Shown one piece after another: positions 16,022 to 25,173 of a stretch of DNA of 64,000 nucleotides. A program made the position numbers and the translations under genes. This DNA is from DAOMFB01 sp963721385 (GTDB taxonomy: Bacteria; Acidobacteriota; Thermoanaerobaculia; UBA5066), in contig CAVRJB010000013.1 in assembly GCA_963721385.1 (NCBI GenBank), positions 620,001-684,000 on the forward strand. Direction: 5' to 3'. Within the stretch, counting starts at the first letter, position 1; the number at the start of each line of letters is the position of its first letter. The notes under the pieces were generated by a model. That model was not told the DNA's origin. It saw nothing but the letters and a program-made list of their open reading frames with translations, and did no database searches.

Positions 16022-17587
16022 CTACTCGACGGGCAGGCCGGGCACCGCGTCCGCGGGGTTCCCCTTCCGGTACACCGCCTCGTGGTCGAGGACCCGGAGC
16101 GTCGAGGCGTAGAGGTTTTCGGCCTCCTCCCGCGAGTTGCCGATAGCCGTCAGGCCCAGCTTCCCGTACTGGGACAGGGCGCCGATCATGTGAAAGAGGA
16201 CGCCCGTCTCGTTCATCGGGCTGTAATGGAGGCCGTTCTGCGTCAGGATCTCGACGAGGTCCTCCGGGAGAAGGCCCCGATAGCGCGCCGACCAGAGGTT
16301 GTCCGTCGAGCGGTAATACTTCGCATGGCCGCTGGGCGCTATGAAGAGGCCCGTCGCCGCGTCGAGCGCGCCCCCCGTGAGGAACTGCAGGGCGAGGAAC
16401 GGGTGCGTCGTCCCGCCCTTCCGGAGGTTGATCTCGATGGCGAAGACCTCCCAGGCCGCCCCGCGCCGCCGGACGACGAAGTCGACGCCGAAGCGGCCGA
16501 TCACCCCTTTGGCGGCCAGCGTGTGGCCAACGCGGACCGCCGGTTCGCTGATCACCTTCCGGTGCGTCTCGCGGGCGGGGAATCGACAGCCGAGGTACGT
16601 CTGCCCGCCCGGGCCGCCGAGAACCTGGTCGTGCGTCGAGAGGAAGGCAACCTTGCCCGTCGGCTCCACGAGGAGCTGCGCGCTCGGCGAGTGGCGCTCC
16701 TCCCCCTCGATCAGCTCTTCTGCGATCCCCCCCATCCGGGAGATCTTCTCGAAGAAGGTCTCCGGCGTTTCGTTCGCGACCGGGAACTCGAGGCGCGCGA
16801 GCGCGGCGGCAATGGCCTCGCGCCCCTCCTCGGCCGGATAGCAGAAGATCCCGTTCCCCTCGCCCGAGAAGCTGTCGTTCAGCTTCACGACCGCCCGGCG
16901 GAGGCCCGGCCTCTGCCGCCTGAGCTCCTCGAGCGCCCGGACCACGTCGTCCAGCATGAAGAGGTCCTCGAACCCCGCCGGGAGGGCGAGCCCGGCTTCG
17001 CGGAACGCCTTCCGGCTTCCCGATTTCGTCCCGAGGTGGGTCAGCGCCGGGTCGCAGCCGAAGAGTGGAATGCCCAGGAGAACGGCGAGCTTTCGCTCGA
17101 GTGGCGTCGAGTTGAAGACCGTGAGAAAGGCGCGCGACGAGTCGTGGATGCCGGCCCGGATCCGGTCGATCAGGCGGGGGCGCTCGAGGATCTTCTCGGT
17201 CAGCGAGCGGCCGGAGGCGTCGTAGGCGCAGAGGAGCGTCAGCCGGCTCCGCGCGTGACTGGCGGGAATCCCCGCGAGGAGCTGCAGGTAGTACTCGAGG
17301 ACGAGCGGGTGAACCGGCTGCGACGTCACGTAGACGATCCTGGCCCGCGGGTTCCGGAGGCGCATCAGGAGGAAGAGGAGCCGCTCTTCGTAGAACGCGG
17401 CGCCCGCCACCTTCCGGAGCTCCCCCTGGTCCAGCGTCAGCGACGGGACGACGACCGAGGTGTACGCCGCCTCCCCTTCGTTCCCGCCGATCGCCTGCCA
17501 GACCTCCAGCATCCGACCCTTCAGCCGCTGGAATTCGGCGATCTCGCGCTCCGGCGTCCATTCGGGATAGAGGTTTTCGTCGAGCAA
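16022..17587 (-). CDS. ATP-grasp protein related to peptide ligase PGM1
   Basis: 521 aa from TTG 17587. The layout fits PGM1-related ligases: an N-terminal 'VVVPSLTLDQGEL' domain containing YEERLLFLLMRLRNPRARIVYVTSQPVHP, a nucleotide-binding segment RRAVVKLNDSFSGEGNGIF (about residues 230-250), and a C-terminal ATP-grasp metal site EVFAIEINLRKGGTTHPF (about 390-410), ending in a PGM1_C-like part (HYSPMNETGVLFHMIGAL). PGM1 itself joins a peptide to a non-proteinogenic amino acid in pheganomycin synthesis; the substrate here is unknown. No peptide precursor or other natural-product gene is next to it. Upstream in the same orientation, beyond a strong terminator, is a hydroxyacid dehydrogenase. 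Confidence 0.85.
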   Translation of the reverse strand: MLDENLYPEWTPEREIAEFQRLKGRMLEVWQAIGGNEGEAAYTSVVVPSLTLDQGELRKVAGAAFYEERLLFLLMRLRNPRARIVYVTSQPVHPLVLEYYLQLLAGIPASHARSRLTLLCAYDASGRSLTEKILERPRLIDRIRAGIHDSSRAFLTVFNSTPLERKLAVLLGIPLFGCDPALTHLGTKSGSRKAFREAGLALPAGFEDLFMLDDVVRALEELRRQRPGLRRAVVKLNDSFSGEGNGIFCYPAEEGREAIAAALARLEFPVANETPETFFEKISRMGGIAEELIEGEERHSPSAQLLVEPTGKVAFLSTHDQVLGGPGGQTYLGCRFPARETHRKVISEPAVRVGHTLAAKGVIGRFGVDFVVRRRGAAWEVFAIEINLRKGGTTHPFLALQFLTGGALDAATGLFIAPSGHAKYYRSTDNLWSARYRGLLPEDLVEILTQNGLHYSPMNETGVLFHMIGALSQYGKLGLTAIGNSREEAENLYASTLRVLDHEAVYRKGNPADAVPGLPVE

Positions 17588-17620
17588 CGCCTTGATTATG
17601 CGAGCAAGCAGGAGGCCCCG

Positions 17621-17651
17621 AAAAAAAGGGGGCGGCCGCGAGCGGCCGCCC
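17621..17651 (-). terminator. Intrinsic terminator of the hydroxyacid dehydrogenase gene (minus strand)
   Basis: Stem GGGCGGCCGC / GCGGCCGCCC (17630-17651) with a two-base loop; on the minus strand it is followed by seven T (17621-17627). It separates the dehydrogenase from the PGM1-like gene. Confidence 0.9.
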
Positions 17652-17678
17652 AGGAGGTCGAGGCAACGGGAAACGAGG

Positions 17679-18599
17679 TCAGCGGGTCACGAGCACGCCG
17701 GCTTCGCTCGCGGGGCGGATGACCGGCTTCGCCCACTTCTTCAGGAGGTCCACCACGTTGTCGCCGATCCGGAGGAGGTTCTCCTTCGAGGAGCCTCCGA
17801 TGTGCGGCGTCAGGAAGACGTTCGGGGCCGAGAGGAGAGGGCTCTTCGGGTCGGGCGGATCGCTCATGAAGACGTCCGTCGCGTAGGCGGCCACCTTGCC
17901 CGACTTCAGCGCCTCGGCAAGGTCCTCCTCCACGATGACCTTCCCCCGGGCCGTGTTCACGAGGACGACGCCGTCCTTCATCTTCGCGAACGCGTGCCTG
18001 TCGAGCATCCCCTTCGTCTCGGGCGTCAGAGGCAGGTGGATCGAGATGTAGTCGGCCCGGGCGAACAGCTCCTCGGGCTCGTCCAGGAGCTCGGCGAGAG
18101 CGTGGTTCGGAATGTAATGGTCGTAAGCGACGACCTTCATCCCGAAGGCGAGAGCGCGCCGCGCCACCTCGGTCCCGATCAGCCCGGCGCCGAGGAGGCC
18201 GAGCGTCTTTCCGAAGAGCTCGGTCCGCTTGATCTCCTTCTTCAGCCAGCGGCCCTCCTTCATCGAGTTGTGGGCCTCGATCAGGCGGTTCGGGACGGCC
18301 AGCATCAGGGCGAAGGCGAGCTCGGCGACGGCCACCGACGAGGCGCGCGGGGTGTTCTTCACCTCGATGCCCCGTTCGCGGCAGGCCTCGATGTCGACGT
18401 TGTCGAGCCCGACGCCGCCGCGGATGACGAGCTTCAGGCTCGGGGCGTTGGCCAGGTACTCCCGGGTCACCTTCGTCTTCGAGCGGACGAGGAGGACCTC
18501 GGCGTCCTTGAGGTGTCCCATGTCGGTCGTTGCCACCCCGAACGGGGCGAGCTTCTTCGGAAGGGATTCGTCGAACGAATCGGCCAAGAGGATCTTCAT
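17679..18599 (-). CDS. D-2-hydroxyacid dehydrogenase (SerA-like, no ACT domain)
   Basis: 306 aa from ATG 18599; a GTG 15 bases upstream is less likely because the Shine-Dalgarno GGAGGT falls between them. NAD-binding GLLGAGLIG near residue 145, catalytic Arg in IRGGVGLDNVD near 75 and His in TPHIGGS near 275 are present. The catalytic Glu, normally in DVFxxEP, is Asp here (DVFMSDPPDP). No C-terminal regulatory domain. Related enzymes reduce 2-oxo acids or oxidise 3-phosphoglycerate. Substrate cannot be assigned; the true serA is probably 4471-5676. Confidence 0.88.
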   Translation of the reverse strand: MKILLADSFDESLPKKLAPFGVATTDMGHLKDAEVLLVRSKTKVTREYLANAPSLKLVIRGGVGLDNVDIEACRERGIEVKNTPRASSVAVAELAFALMLAVPNRLIEAHNSMKEGRWLKKEIKRTELFGKTLGLLGAGLIGTEVARRALAFGMKVVAYDHYIPNHALAELLDEPEELFARADYISIHLPLTPETKGMLDRHAFAKMKDGVVLVNTARGKVIVEEDLAEALKSGKVAAYATDVFMSDPPDPKSPLLSAPNVFLTPHIGGSSKENLLRIGDNVVDLLKKWAKPVIRPASEAGVLVTR

Positions 18600-18682
18600 A
18601 GACAGTACCTCCACGCGTCTCCTGCCGAAAACTTAGCCGGGGCGCTCCGGGAAAGGGATGATGTAGAGGAATCAGGGGCGGG

Positions 18683-20635
18683 TCAGCGCCCGCCGCGCAG
18701 GATCCCGAGAGCGTCGCGCACGCCGCCGGGCACGGCGGTCCGTTCCTCGCTCTCGGGGGCGGGTTCCTCGTCCCCCTCGCCAGGCGCGAGGAAGAGGTTC
18801 TTCTCGAGGCCGTGTTGCTTCGTGTACATCTCGAAGTAGCGCCCCTTCTTCGCGTAGAGCTCGTCGTGCGTTCCGCGCTCGACGACGAGCCCGTCCTCGA
18901 CGACGAGGATCTGGTCGGCCCTGCGGATCGTCGAGAGGCGGTGCGCGATGACGAAGGTCGTCCGCCCCTTCATCAGGACGCCGAGGCCCGCCTGGATGAG
19001 CGCCTCGGATTCGGAGTCGAGGCTGGACGTGGCCTCGTCGAGGATCAGGATCCGCGGGTCCGCGAGGAGCGCGCGTGCGATCGAGACCCGCTGGCGCTGC
19101 CCGCCGGAGAGCTTCACGCCGCGCTCCCCGACGACGGTGTCGTACTTCTCGTCAAACCTCTCGGCGAACTCGTCGACCCGCGCGACGCGGCAGGCGGCCA
19201 GGACCTGCTCCTCCGTGGCGTCCGGACGCGAGAAGGCGACGTTCTCGCGAATGGTCCCGTCGAAGAGGAACGATTCCTGAAGGACGACGCCGAGCGCCGT
19301 CCGGTAAGCGTCGAGCCGCACCGTCGCGAGGTCGACGCCGTCCAAGAGCACGCGGCCGCGGCTCGGGACCGCGAAGGCGGCGACGAGGCTGATGATCGTC
19401 GACTTCCCCGACCCCGAAGGCCCGACGAGCGCCGTGACGGTGCCGGGCGCCGCGTCGAACGTGACGCCGCGGAGGACGTCCTTCCCCTCCGAATAGGCGA
19501 AGTGGACGTCCTCGAAGGAGACGCGGCCCCCGATCGACGCAGGCGACACGGTCCGGCGCGGGTCCTCGTCCTCAGGCCGCTCGCGCAGGACCTCGCGCGT
19601 CCGTTCGAGGCCGGCGAGCGCCTCGGTCAGCTGCGTCCCGATCGAGACGATCTGGAAGATTGGCGCGACGAGAAACCCAAGGAAGAGCGTGTAGGTGAAG
19701 AACCCGCCGAGCGTCAGGGTCCCCGCGACGATCTGCCGCGTCCCGACGTACATGACGGTGGCCCCGACGACGCCGAGGAGGACCGTCGAGGAGAGGCTCA
19801 TGACCGACGTCGCCGACAGCGTCTTCAGGACGTTGTCGAGCAGGCGCTGGACGCCGCCGGCAAAGACCTTCGCCTCGCGTGCCTCGGCGTGGTAGCCCTT
19901 CACGACGCGGACGCCGCCGAGCGACTCGGTGAGCCGTCCGGTCACCTCGGCGTAGATCTTCGAGCGCTCGTTGAAGATCGGGCGGATCGTCCCGAACGCC
20001 ATCTGCAGAGCGATCCCCGTCACGAGCAGGAAGCTGAACGCGAGAATCGTCATCGTCGAGGAGATCCGGAAGAGGACGACGAGCGAGATGGCGGAGGTGA
20101 GGAGGCCGCCCGCGAACTCGACGAGGCCGGTCCCGATGAGGTTCCGGATCCCTTCGACGTCGGCCATGATCCGCCAGACGAGCGTCCCGGTTTTGTTCCC
20201 GTCGTAGTAGGCGACCGGGAGCCGCCCGACGTGCTCCTGCACCCGGCGCCGCATTTCGGCGATCAGCCGCTGTGCCGCCTTCGAGAGGAGCTGCGTCAGG
20301 GCGTAAGACGTTCCGCCCTGGACGATCGTCGCGAGGACGATGAAGCCGAGGAGCGGCAGCAGCTTCTCTTGCTGGGACTTCCCGATCACGTCATCGATCA
20401 GGAACTTCGCGGAGGCGGGGAGGACGAGCCCCGAGACGCGGTTGATCGCCATCAGGACGAATCCGCCCGCAAGGAGGCCCCGCCGCGGCTTGATGAGCGC
20501 CCAGACGTCGGGGATCAACGCGATCAGGCGCTCGCCGCTGGAGGGTTTTGGCTTCTCGCCCCTGTTCAGCCGGACGCCCGAGCGCTCGCCTCCGGGAATG
20601 GGGGCGCGGAGCGGGTTCCGCATCCCCCCTCTCAT
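18683..20635 (-). CDS. ABC transporter, fused permease and ATPase (MsbA/ABCB type)
   Basis: 650 aa. N-terminal membrane domain with six hydrophobic segments (e.g. GLLAGGFVLMAINRVSGLVL, PLLGFIVLATIVQGG), then an ATPase domain: Walker A GPSGSGKST (about residue 416), signature LSGGQRQR, Walker B ILILDEATSSLD and H-loop IAHRLS. One half-transporter that works as a homodimer exporter of lipids, drugs or peptides. The start ATG 20635 overlaps the stop of the upstream gene (ATGA); a second ATG 12 bases in is possible. A short acidic tail follows the ATPase. Confidence 0.92.
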   Translation of the reverse strand: MRGGMRNPLRAPIPGGERSGVRLNRGEKPKPSSGERLIALIPDVWALIKPRRGLLAGGFVLMAINRVSGLVLPASAKFLIDDVIGKSQQEKLLPLLGFIVLATIVQGGTSYALTQLLSKAAQRLIAEMRRRVQEHVGRLPVAYYDGNKTGTLVWRIMADVEGIRNLIGTGLVEFAGGLLTSAISLVVLFRISSTMTILAFSFLLVTGIALQMAFGTIRPIFNERSKIYAEVTGRLTESLGGVRVVKGYHAEAREAKVFAGGVQRLLDNVLKTLSATSVMSLSSTVLLGVVGATVMYVGTRQIVAGTLTLGGFFTYTLFLGFLVAPIFQIVSIGTQLTEALAGLERTREVLRERPEDEDPRRTVSPASIGGRVSFEDVHFAYSEGKDVLRGVTFDAAPGTVTALVGPSGSGKSTIISLVAAFAVPSRGRVLLDGVDLATVRLDAYRTALGVVLQESFLFDGTIRENVAFSRPDATEEQVLAACRVARVDEFAERFDEKYDTVVGERGVKLSGGQRQRVSIARALLADPRILILDEATSSLDSESEALIQAGLGVLMKGRTTFVIAHRLSTIRRADQILVVEDGLVVERGTHDELYAKKGRYFEMYTKQHGLEKNLFLAPGEGDEEPAPESEERTAVPGGVRDALGILRGGR

Positions 20636-21774
20636 GCTTCCTCCGCGACGGACTCGGTGAACGAGACGCCGCGCGCGGCGAGCCCGGCGACCATGGCGTC
20701 CCAGGCGGCCGGCTCCCGCCCGAGAATCTCGGGCGGGTGGACGCCGGAACGGCTCCACGCCCCGTCGGCCAGCATCGAGGCGGCGAGGACGCAGGGGAAG
20801 CCCGTCGTCCGCGCCATCGACGTCGCGCCGGTCTTCGGATCCGTCCGGTCGAAGAGGCCGTAGCGGCGGACCTCCGTCCGGCCTCGCCGCGTTCCGCGGC
20901 AGGTGACCGAGAGAACCGTGAACTCCTCCTCCCCGGGTGGCCGCATCCACGAGGCGAAGAGGAGCTTCTCGGTCAGCGCCCGCGGCGCCACGGGAACGCC
21001 TCCGGCGTCGACGGGGGCATCCCCGAAAAAGCCGGCGTCGCGGAAGGCGCGCATCAGGGCCGCGTGGCCCGGGTAGCGGAGCGTCTTCTCGCAGACGTTC
21101 GCGGCCCGGGACGTCACGAGGAGGGTCCGGAGGCCGTCCGAGTTGAACGCTTCGAGCGTCCCGACGACGGGAAGGTCGACCTCCTCGACCTCCGAAAGCG
21201 CCGGCTTCACGACCGTCCGGCCGTTCTCGCGGATCCGCGCCGGGCGGGTGTACTCCTCCAGGACGTCGGTCGGCGAAAAGACGCTCCGGTACTCGAACGG
21301 CTTCACCCGGCGGAACGGCAGGCCGCCGACGAGAATCCGGATCGATTCGGTGGTCTCGAGGAGAGACTCCGCCCGCCCGATTGCGAGATTCGAAAGGCCC
21401 GGCGAAACCCCGCAGTCGACGATCACCGCGACGCCGTTCCGCTTTGCGAGAGCGTCGTAGGCGAGCGGGTCCTCCGGGGCGAAGGAGATGTCGGCGAGCG
21501 GCTTTTTCGCCTCGATCACCGTCTTCAGCATCGCGTGGCCGAGAAAACCGGGAACCGCCCCGACGACGACGTCGGCGGCGCCCGCGGCCCGGGCGATCTC
21601 GCCCGCGGAGGCGACGTCGGCCCGGACGGTCCGAAGGCGCGGGAAGTCCGCGAGCGCTCCGAGCGCTTCCTCGCTCCGGTCGTACGCTGTGACCTCGAAG
21701 CGGCCGTCGGCCGCCAGCTCCTTCGACATGAGCGAGCCGACGAGGCCCGCCCCGAGTACGGCGATCTTCTTCAT
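20632..21774 (-). CDS. Saccharopine dehydrogenase-like / lysine 6-dehydrogenase-like oxidoreductase
   Basis: 380 aa from ATG 21774. N-terminal Rossmann motif VLGAGLVGSLM, central DISFAPEDPLAYDALAKRNGVAVIVDCGVSPGLSN, and a C-terminal saccharopine-dehydrogenase domain (PLPFRRVKPFEYRSVFSP-like segment near residue 155). The family includes saccharopine dehydrogenases and L-lysine 6-dehydrogenase. L-lysine 6-transaminase is encoded at 60815-62164, so a role in lysine to 2-aminoadipate metabolism is possible but they are not in one operon. Translationally coupled to the ABC exporter. Confidence 0.82.
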   Translation of the reverse strand: MKKIAVLGAGLVGSLMSKELAADGRFEVTAYDRSEEALGALADFPRLRTVRADVASAGEIARAAGAADVVVGAVPGFLGHAMLKTVIEAKKPLADISFAPEDPLAYDALAKRNGVAVIVDCGVSPGLSNLAIGRAESLLETTESIRILVGGLPFRRVKPFEYRSVFSPTDVLEEYTRPARIRENGRTVVKPALSEVEEVDLPVVGTLEAFNSDGLRTLLVTSRAANVCEKTLRYPGHAALMRAFRDAGFFGDAPVDAGGVPVAPRALTEKLLFASWMRPPGEEEFTVLSVTCRGTRRGRTEVRRYGLFDRTDPKTGATSMARTTGFPCVLAASMLADGAWSRSGVHPPEILGREPAAWDAMVAGLAARGVSFTESVAEEA

Positions 21775-21819
21775 CGAGCCGGCATTATGGCTCCCGCCAG
21801 AGCCCCGAGGGCACCCGCT

Positions 21820-22695
21820 TCAGCCTCGCTGGCCGGTGCCCTCGGCCGCCAAGCCGCGCCGCGTCTTTGTCAACAGAAGATTCATCCAGAGCTCAGGTCC
21901 CGTTCGGCACGCCTCGAGAACGTCCCGGGAGCCCAGCACGCGTGGTCTGCATGTTCCGCCGCCGACTTCGTGGATCAGGAAGCCCGACTGCTCGAGGCTT
22001 CGGAGGAACTCTCCGGGATCGACGCCGGAGCGGGTCACGGCCTCGGGCCAGAATTCGAGCAGCATCCCCACGCTTGGCCTCGCAAGGAGTCGCCGCGCAC
22101 CCTCGACGACCAGGGCTTCCGCGCCCTGGACGTCGATCTTGACGAAGATCCCCTTCTCGAAGGTGACCACGTCGTCCGCGAAGTCGTCGAGGCAGATGGT
22201 CTCGATTTCGGTCGATCGACCCGTCGAGTCCTGCACCGCGCTTTCCGGAGCGAATGGGCTCCGTAGTTTGCGTCGTCGAGATAGAGGTGGGCCGACCCCC
22301 GACTGCGGGAGACGGCCAGCCGCAGCGCCCTCACGTTCCTGAGGCCGTTCGCTGCGACATTTCGCGACAACAGGTCGTCATTGCAGGGCTCCGGCTCGAA
22401 GGCAAACACCCTGCCGGACGGCCCGACGGCTCGAGCGGCGAGCAAGGTGTAGTAGCCGAGGTTGGCACCCACGTCGAAAACGCACATCCCTTCGCGGAAC
22501 TGCGAAAGAAAGGCGGCCGTCTCGTCCGGCTCCCAGGTCCCGTCGACCGCGAGATGGGTCGCAGTGACGCGGTCGCGCATGTTCACCCACATGCGCATCC
22601 CGTGGACGAGAATCTCGCGCTCCTCGCCCGGAACGAGGAGGCGGTGAAGTTGCGCATAGACCGCCCGTACCCCCGGGACCCGGCCGAAACCTCAT
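21820..22695 (-). pseudogene. FkbM-family methyltransferase, frame broken near 22235
   Basis: The upstream frame encodes the SAM-binding half: CVFDVGANLGYYTLLAARAVGPSG, VFAFEPEPCNDDLLSRNV and DDANYGAHSLRKA. The downstream frame continues with STEIETICLDDFADDVVTFEKGIFVKIDVQGAEALVVEGA and the end of the domain. One base inserted or lost around 22229-22238 separates them. The best visible in-frame start is ATG 22598, but MWVNMRDRV is preceded by plausible coding (VYAQLHRLLVPGEEREILVHG), and ATG 22695 would reach it after a second one-base shift. FkbM enzymes O-methylate sugars. At the edge of the glycan cluster. Confidence 0.8.
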
Positions 22696-22902
22696 CGGTA
22701 AAGCGCAGACGCCAGGTGAAAGAACGATTTCTCGAGATGAGGCGGCAGCCTCATGCCGTCAGTTTCCCGTCGTCCGCGTCGCAGGCCGAAAGGCGTCGCT
22801 CAAACAGTCATCTCGGCGCCCGCCGGAGGCCGCCCCGGGAACGGAGAGTGTCTTCGACATGGGGGGCCGATTATGAAGCGTGCGATACTTTTTCGTAGAC
22901 CG

Positions 22903-24163
22903 ATGCATCTCGTCCACCGCAAGACCTGCCGGGTGTGCGGATCCGCCGCTCTGACACTGGTCATCGACCTCGGGGAGCAGCACCTGCAGGGTTCCTTCGT
23001 GAAACCCGGGGCGGTTGCGCCGCCCATGCGGCGGCTGCCGACGTCGCTGGTCCGCTGCGACCCGATGAAGGACGAGCACGCCTGCGGCCTCCTGCAGATG
23101 GAGTACACGGTTCCCCCCGAGGTCCTCTATACGTCCTACTGGTACCGGTCGGGGACGAACCGCACGATGCGCGACCACCTGAAGACCATCGCGGACGAGG
23201 CCGTCGCCCTGTTCGACACGCAGGATCGCAACGTTCTCGACATCGGCTGCAACGACGGAACGCTTCTGGGCTTCTACCCCGAGGGCGCCGTGAGATACGG
23301 GATCGACCCGTCGGACATCGCGAAAGAGATCGGCCCCGGTACGCACCGTCGTCCAGGACCTCTTTCCGTCCGAGGAGCTCCTCTCGCGCCTCCCGGAGCG
23401 CCGCTTCGACATCGTGACGTCGATCGCGATGTTCTACGACCTCGAGGATCCGGTCGCCTTCGTCCGAGGCGTCAAGGACGTGCTCGCTCCGGGCGGGGTC
23501 TGGATCTTCGAGATGTCGTACATGCCGTCGATGCTCGAAATGAACTCCTACGACACGATCTGTCACGAGCACCTCGAGTATTACAGCCTCGCGACCGTCG
23601 AGTTCATCCTGCGTCAAGCCGGCATGAAGGTTCTCGACGTGGCACTCAACGACATCAACGGCGGGAGCATCCGCTGCTGGGCGACCCACACGGCCAACTT
23701 CCGCTTCCGGAGCCCCGACTTCGACCGCCGCCTCAAGGATCTTCGTCGGCAGGAATTCGACCTCGCGCTCGACACCGACAAGCCCTACCGGAACTTCCAG
23801 GACCGGATCAACGTCCACCGCGAAGACCTTACCCGCATGCTGAAACAGCTGAAACGCGAGGGAAAGACGATCCACGTCTACGGCGCCTCCACCAAGGGAA
23901 ACACGATTCTCCAGTGGTGCGGGATCGACCGACGGATCGTCGACGTGGCGGCCGAGCGGAATCCGGAAAAGTTCGGCGCCACGACGCTCGGAACCGACAT
24001 CCCCATCGTCAGCGAGGAGGAGTCACGCGCCCGACATCCGGACTACTACCTTGTCCTGCCGTGGCACTTCCGGAAGGAGTTCCTGGAGCGGGAGCGCGAC
24101 ACGCTGGCACGCGGCATTCAGCTGATCTTCCCGTTACCGACGGTCGAGATCGTGCGGACCTGA
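22903..24163 (+). pseudogene. SAM-dependent C-methyltransferase-like protein, frame broken near 23340
   Basis: N-terminal Zn-binding domain (CRVCGS then RCDPMKDEHACGLLQM), SAM site NVLDIGCNDGTLLGFYP, then at about 23340 the frame shifts by one; the other frame continues TVVQDLFPSEELLSRLPERRFDIVTS, FEMSYMPSMLEMNSYDTICHEHLEYYSL and a C-terminal domain with HVYGASTKGNTILQW and PWHFRKEF. This order (Methyltransf_13, 25/12-like, Methyltransf_14) is that of sugar C-methyltransferases acting on dTDP-4-keto sugars. ATG 22903 is used; ATG 22873 in frame is also possible. Probably one functional gene with an indel, followed by a glycosyltransferase 23 bp on. Confidence 0.82.
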
Positions 24164-24186
24164 CGGCTCCGCGGCGCCCGCCCGCT

Positions 24187-25173
24187 ATGAAGCTGTCTCT
24201 CCTCATTCCGACATTCAACAGCGCCGCGACAATCGAACGAACGCTCACCGCCGTGCTCGCCCAGCGCTATCGGCCGCTCGAGGTCTGCGTCTACGACGAG
24301 ACCAGCCGCGACGGAACCCGCGAAATCGTCCGACGAATGCTGAGCGGCGCGCCGAGCCGGGGGATCGAGGCCGACTTCCACGCCGTCGACGTAAACTCGG
24401 GGCCGGTCCGGGCCTGGCGGGTGCCCCTTCATAGCGCGACCGGAAGCTGGTGCGGATTCGTCTGGGCCGACGACGTCCTGGCGCCGACCTTTTCGGAGAA
24501 GATGATGGACGGGGCCGCCCGGGCGTCGAAGGCGGGTCGCAAGCTCGTGTTTTCCGGCGCTCTGATAGAGATCGGCGGCCGCACGATCGACAAGTACGCT
24601 CCGGACGCCGGGATCCTATCTCCGGTCGAGTTCTCGCTCGGCCTCTTCTTCCGGCGCTACTCGGTCAGCCAGATCAACGGTGTCTACGAGACCGGCACCG
24701 CCCGGCGCGTCTTCGACCGTCACGTCGACATCGAGAACCCGATGGGATGGGACTTCAGCCGCTTCCCGTACGGCAACGACGTCGGGTTCCTCTCGGAGCT
24801 GGCCGACGCCGGCAGCGGCGTGGAGGTGCTCGGCGACAAGCTCGTCTGCGCCGTCGCCTCGGAGGCGAGCATGACGCGCGACGCGCTCGCGAAACGCCTT
24901 TGGCAATTCCGATGGCAGTACACGTGGAACCTCTACCGCGTCTGGCGGGAGTGGGAAGAACGCGGTGTCCCGGGCTCCACGCGTCTCGTCGCCATGGCCC
25001 GCCGGCGGCTGGATCTCTGCGAGGCCCTCCTCCCGCCCCCCGGCCGCCGCGTGACGGTCGCCTCGCTCGCCCGGGCGGCCTCGGCCATGGTGGATTTCGC
25101 CCTCTGGGACTGGGGGCAAACGCGCCTTCCCCTCGAGCGTTTTCGTGCAAAGGTCGCGAGGCTTTGCGAATGA
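24187..25173 (+). CDS. Glycosyltransferase family 2
   Basis: 328 aa. GT2 N-terminus LSLLIPTFNSAATIERTLTAVLAQRYRPLEVCVYDE with the UDP-binding acidic residue, then WCGFVWADDVLAPTF containing the DxD-like metal site. The C-terminal helices are Trp/Arg rich (LWQFRWQYTWNLYRVWREWEERG). Adds a sugar to a lipid- or protein-linked glycan; specificity unknown. Stop overlaps the next start (ATGA). Confidence 0.88.
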   Translation: MKLSLLIPTFNSAATIERTLTAVLAQRYRPLEVCVYDETSRDGTREIVRRMLSGAPSRGIEADFHAVDVNSGPVRAWRVPLHSATGSWCGFVWADDVLAPTFSEKMMDGAARASKAGRKLVFSGALIEIGGRTIDKYAPDAGILSPVEFSLGLFFRRYSVSQINGVYETGTARRVFDRHVDIENPMGWDFSRFPYGNDVGFLSELADAGSGVEVLGDKLVCAVASEASMTRDALAKRLWQFRWQYTWNLYRVWREWEERGVPGSTRLVAMARRRLDLCEALLPPPGRRVTVASLARAASAMVDFALWDWGQTRLPLERFRAKVARLCE

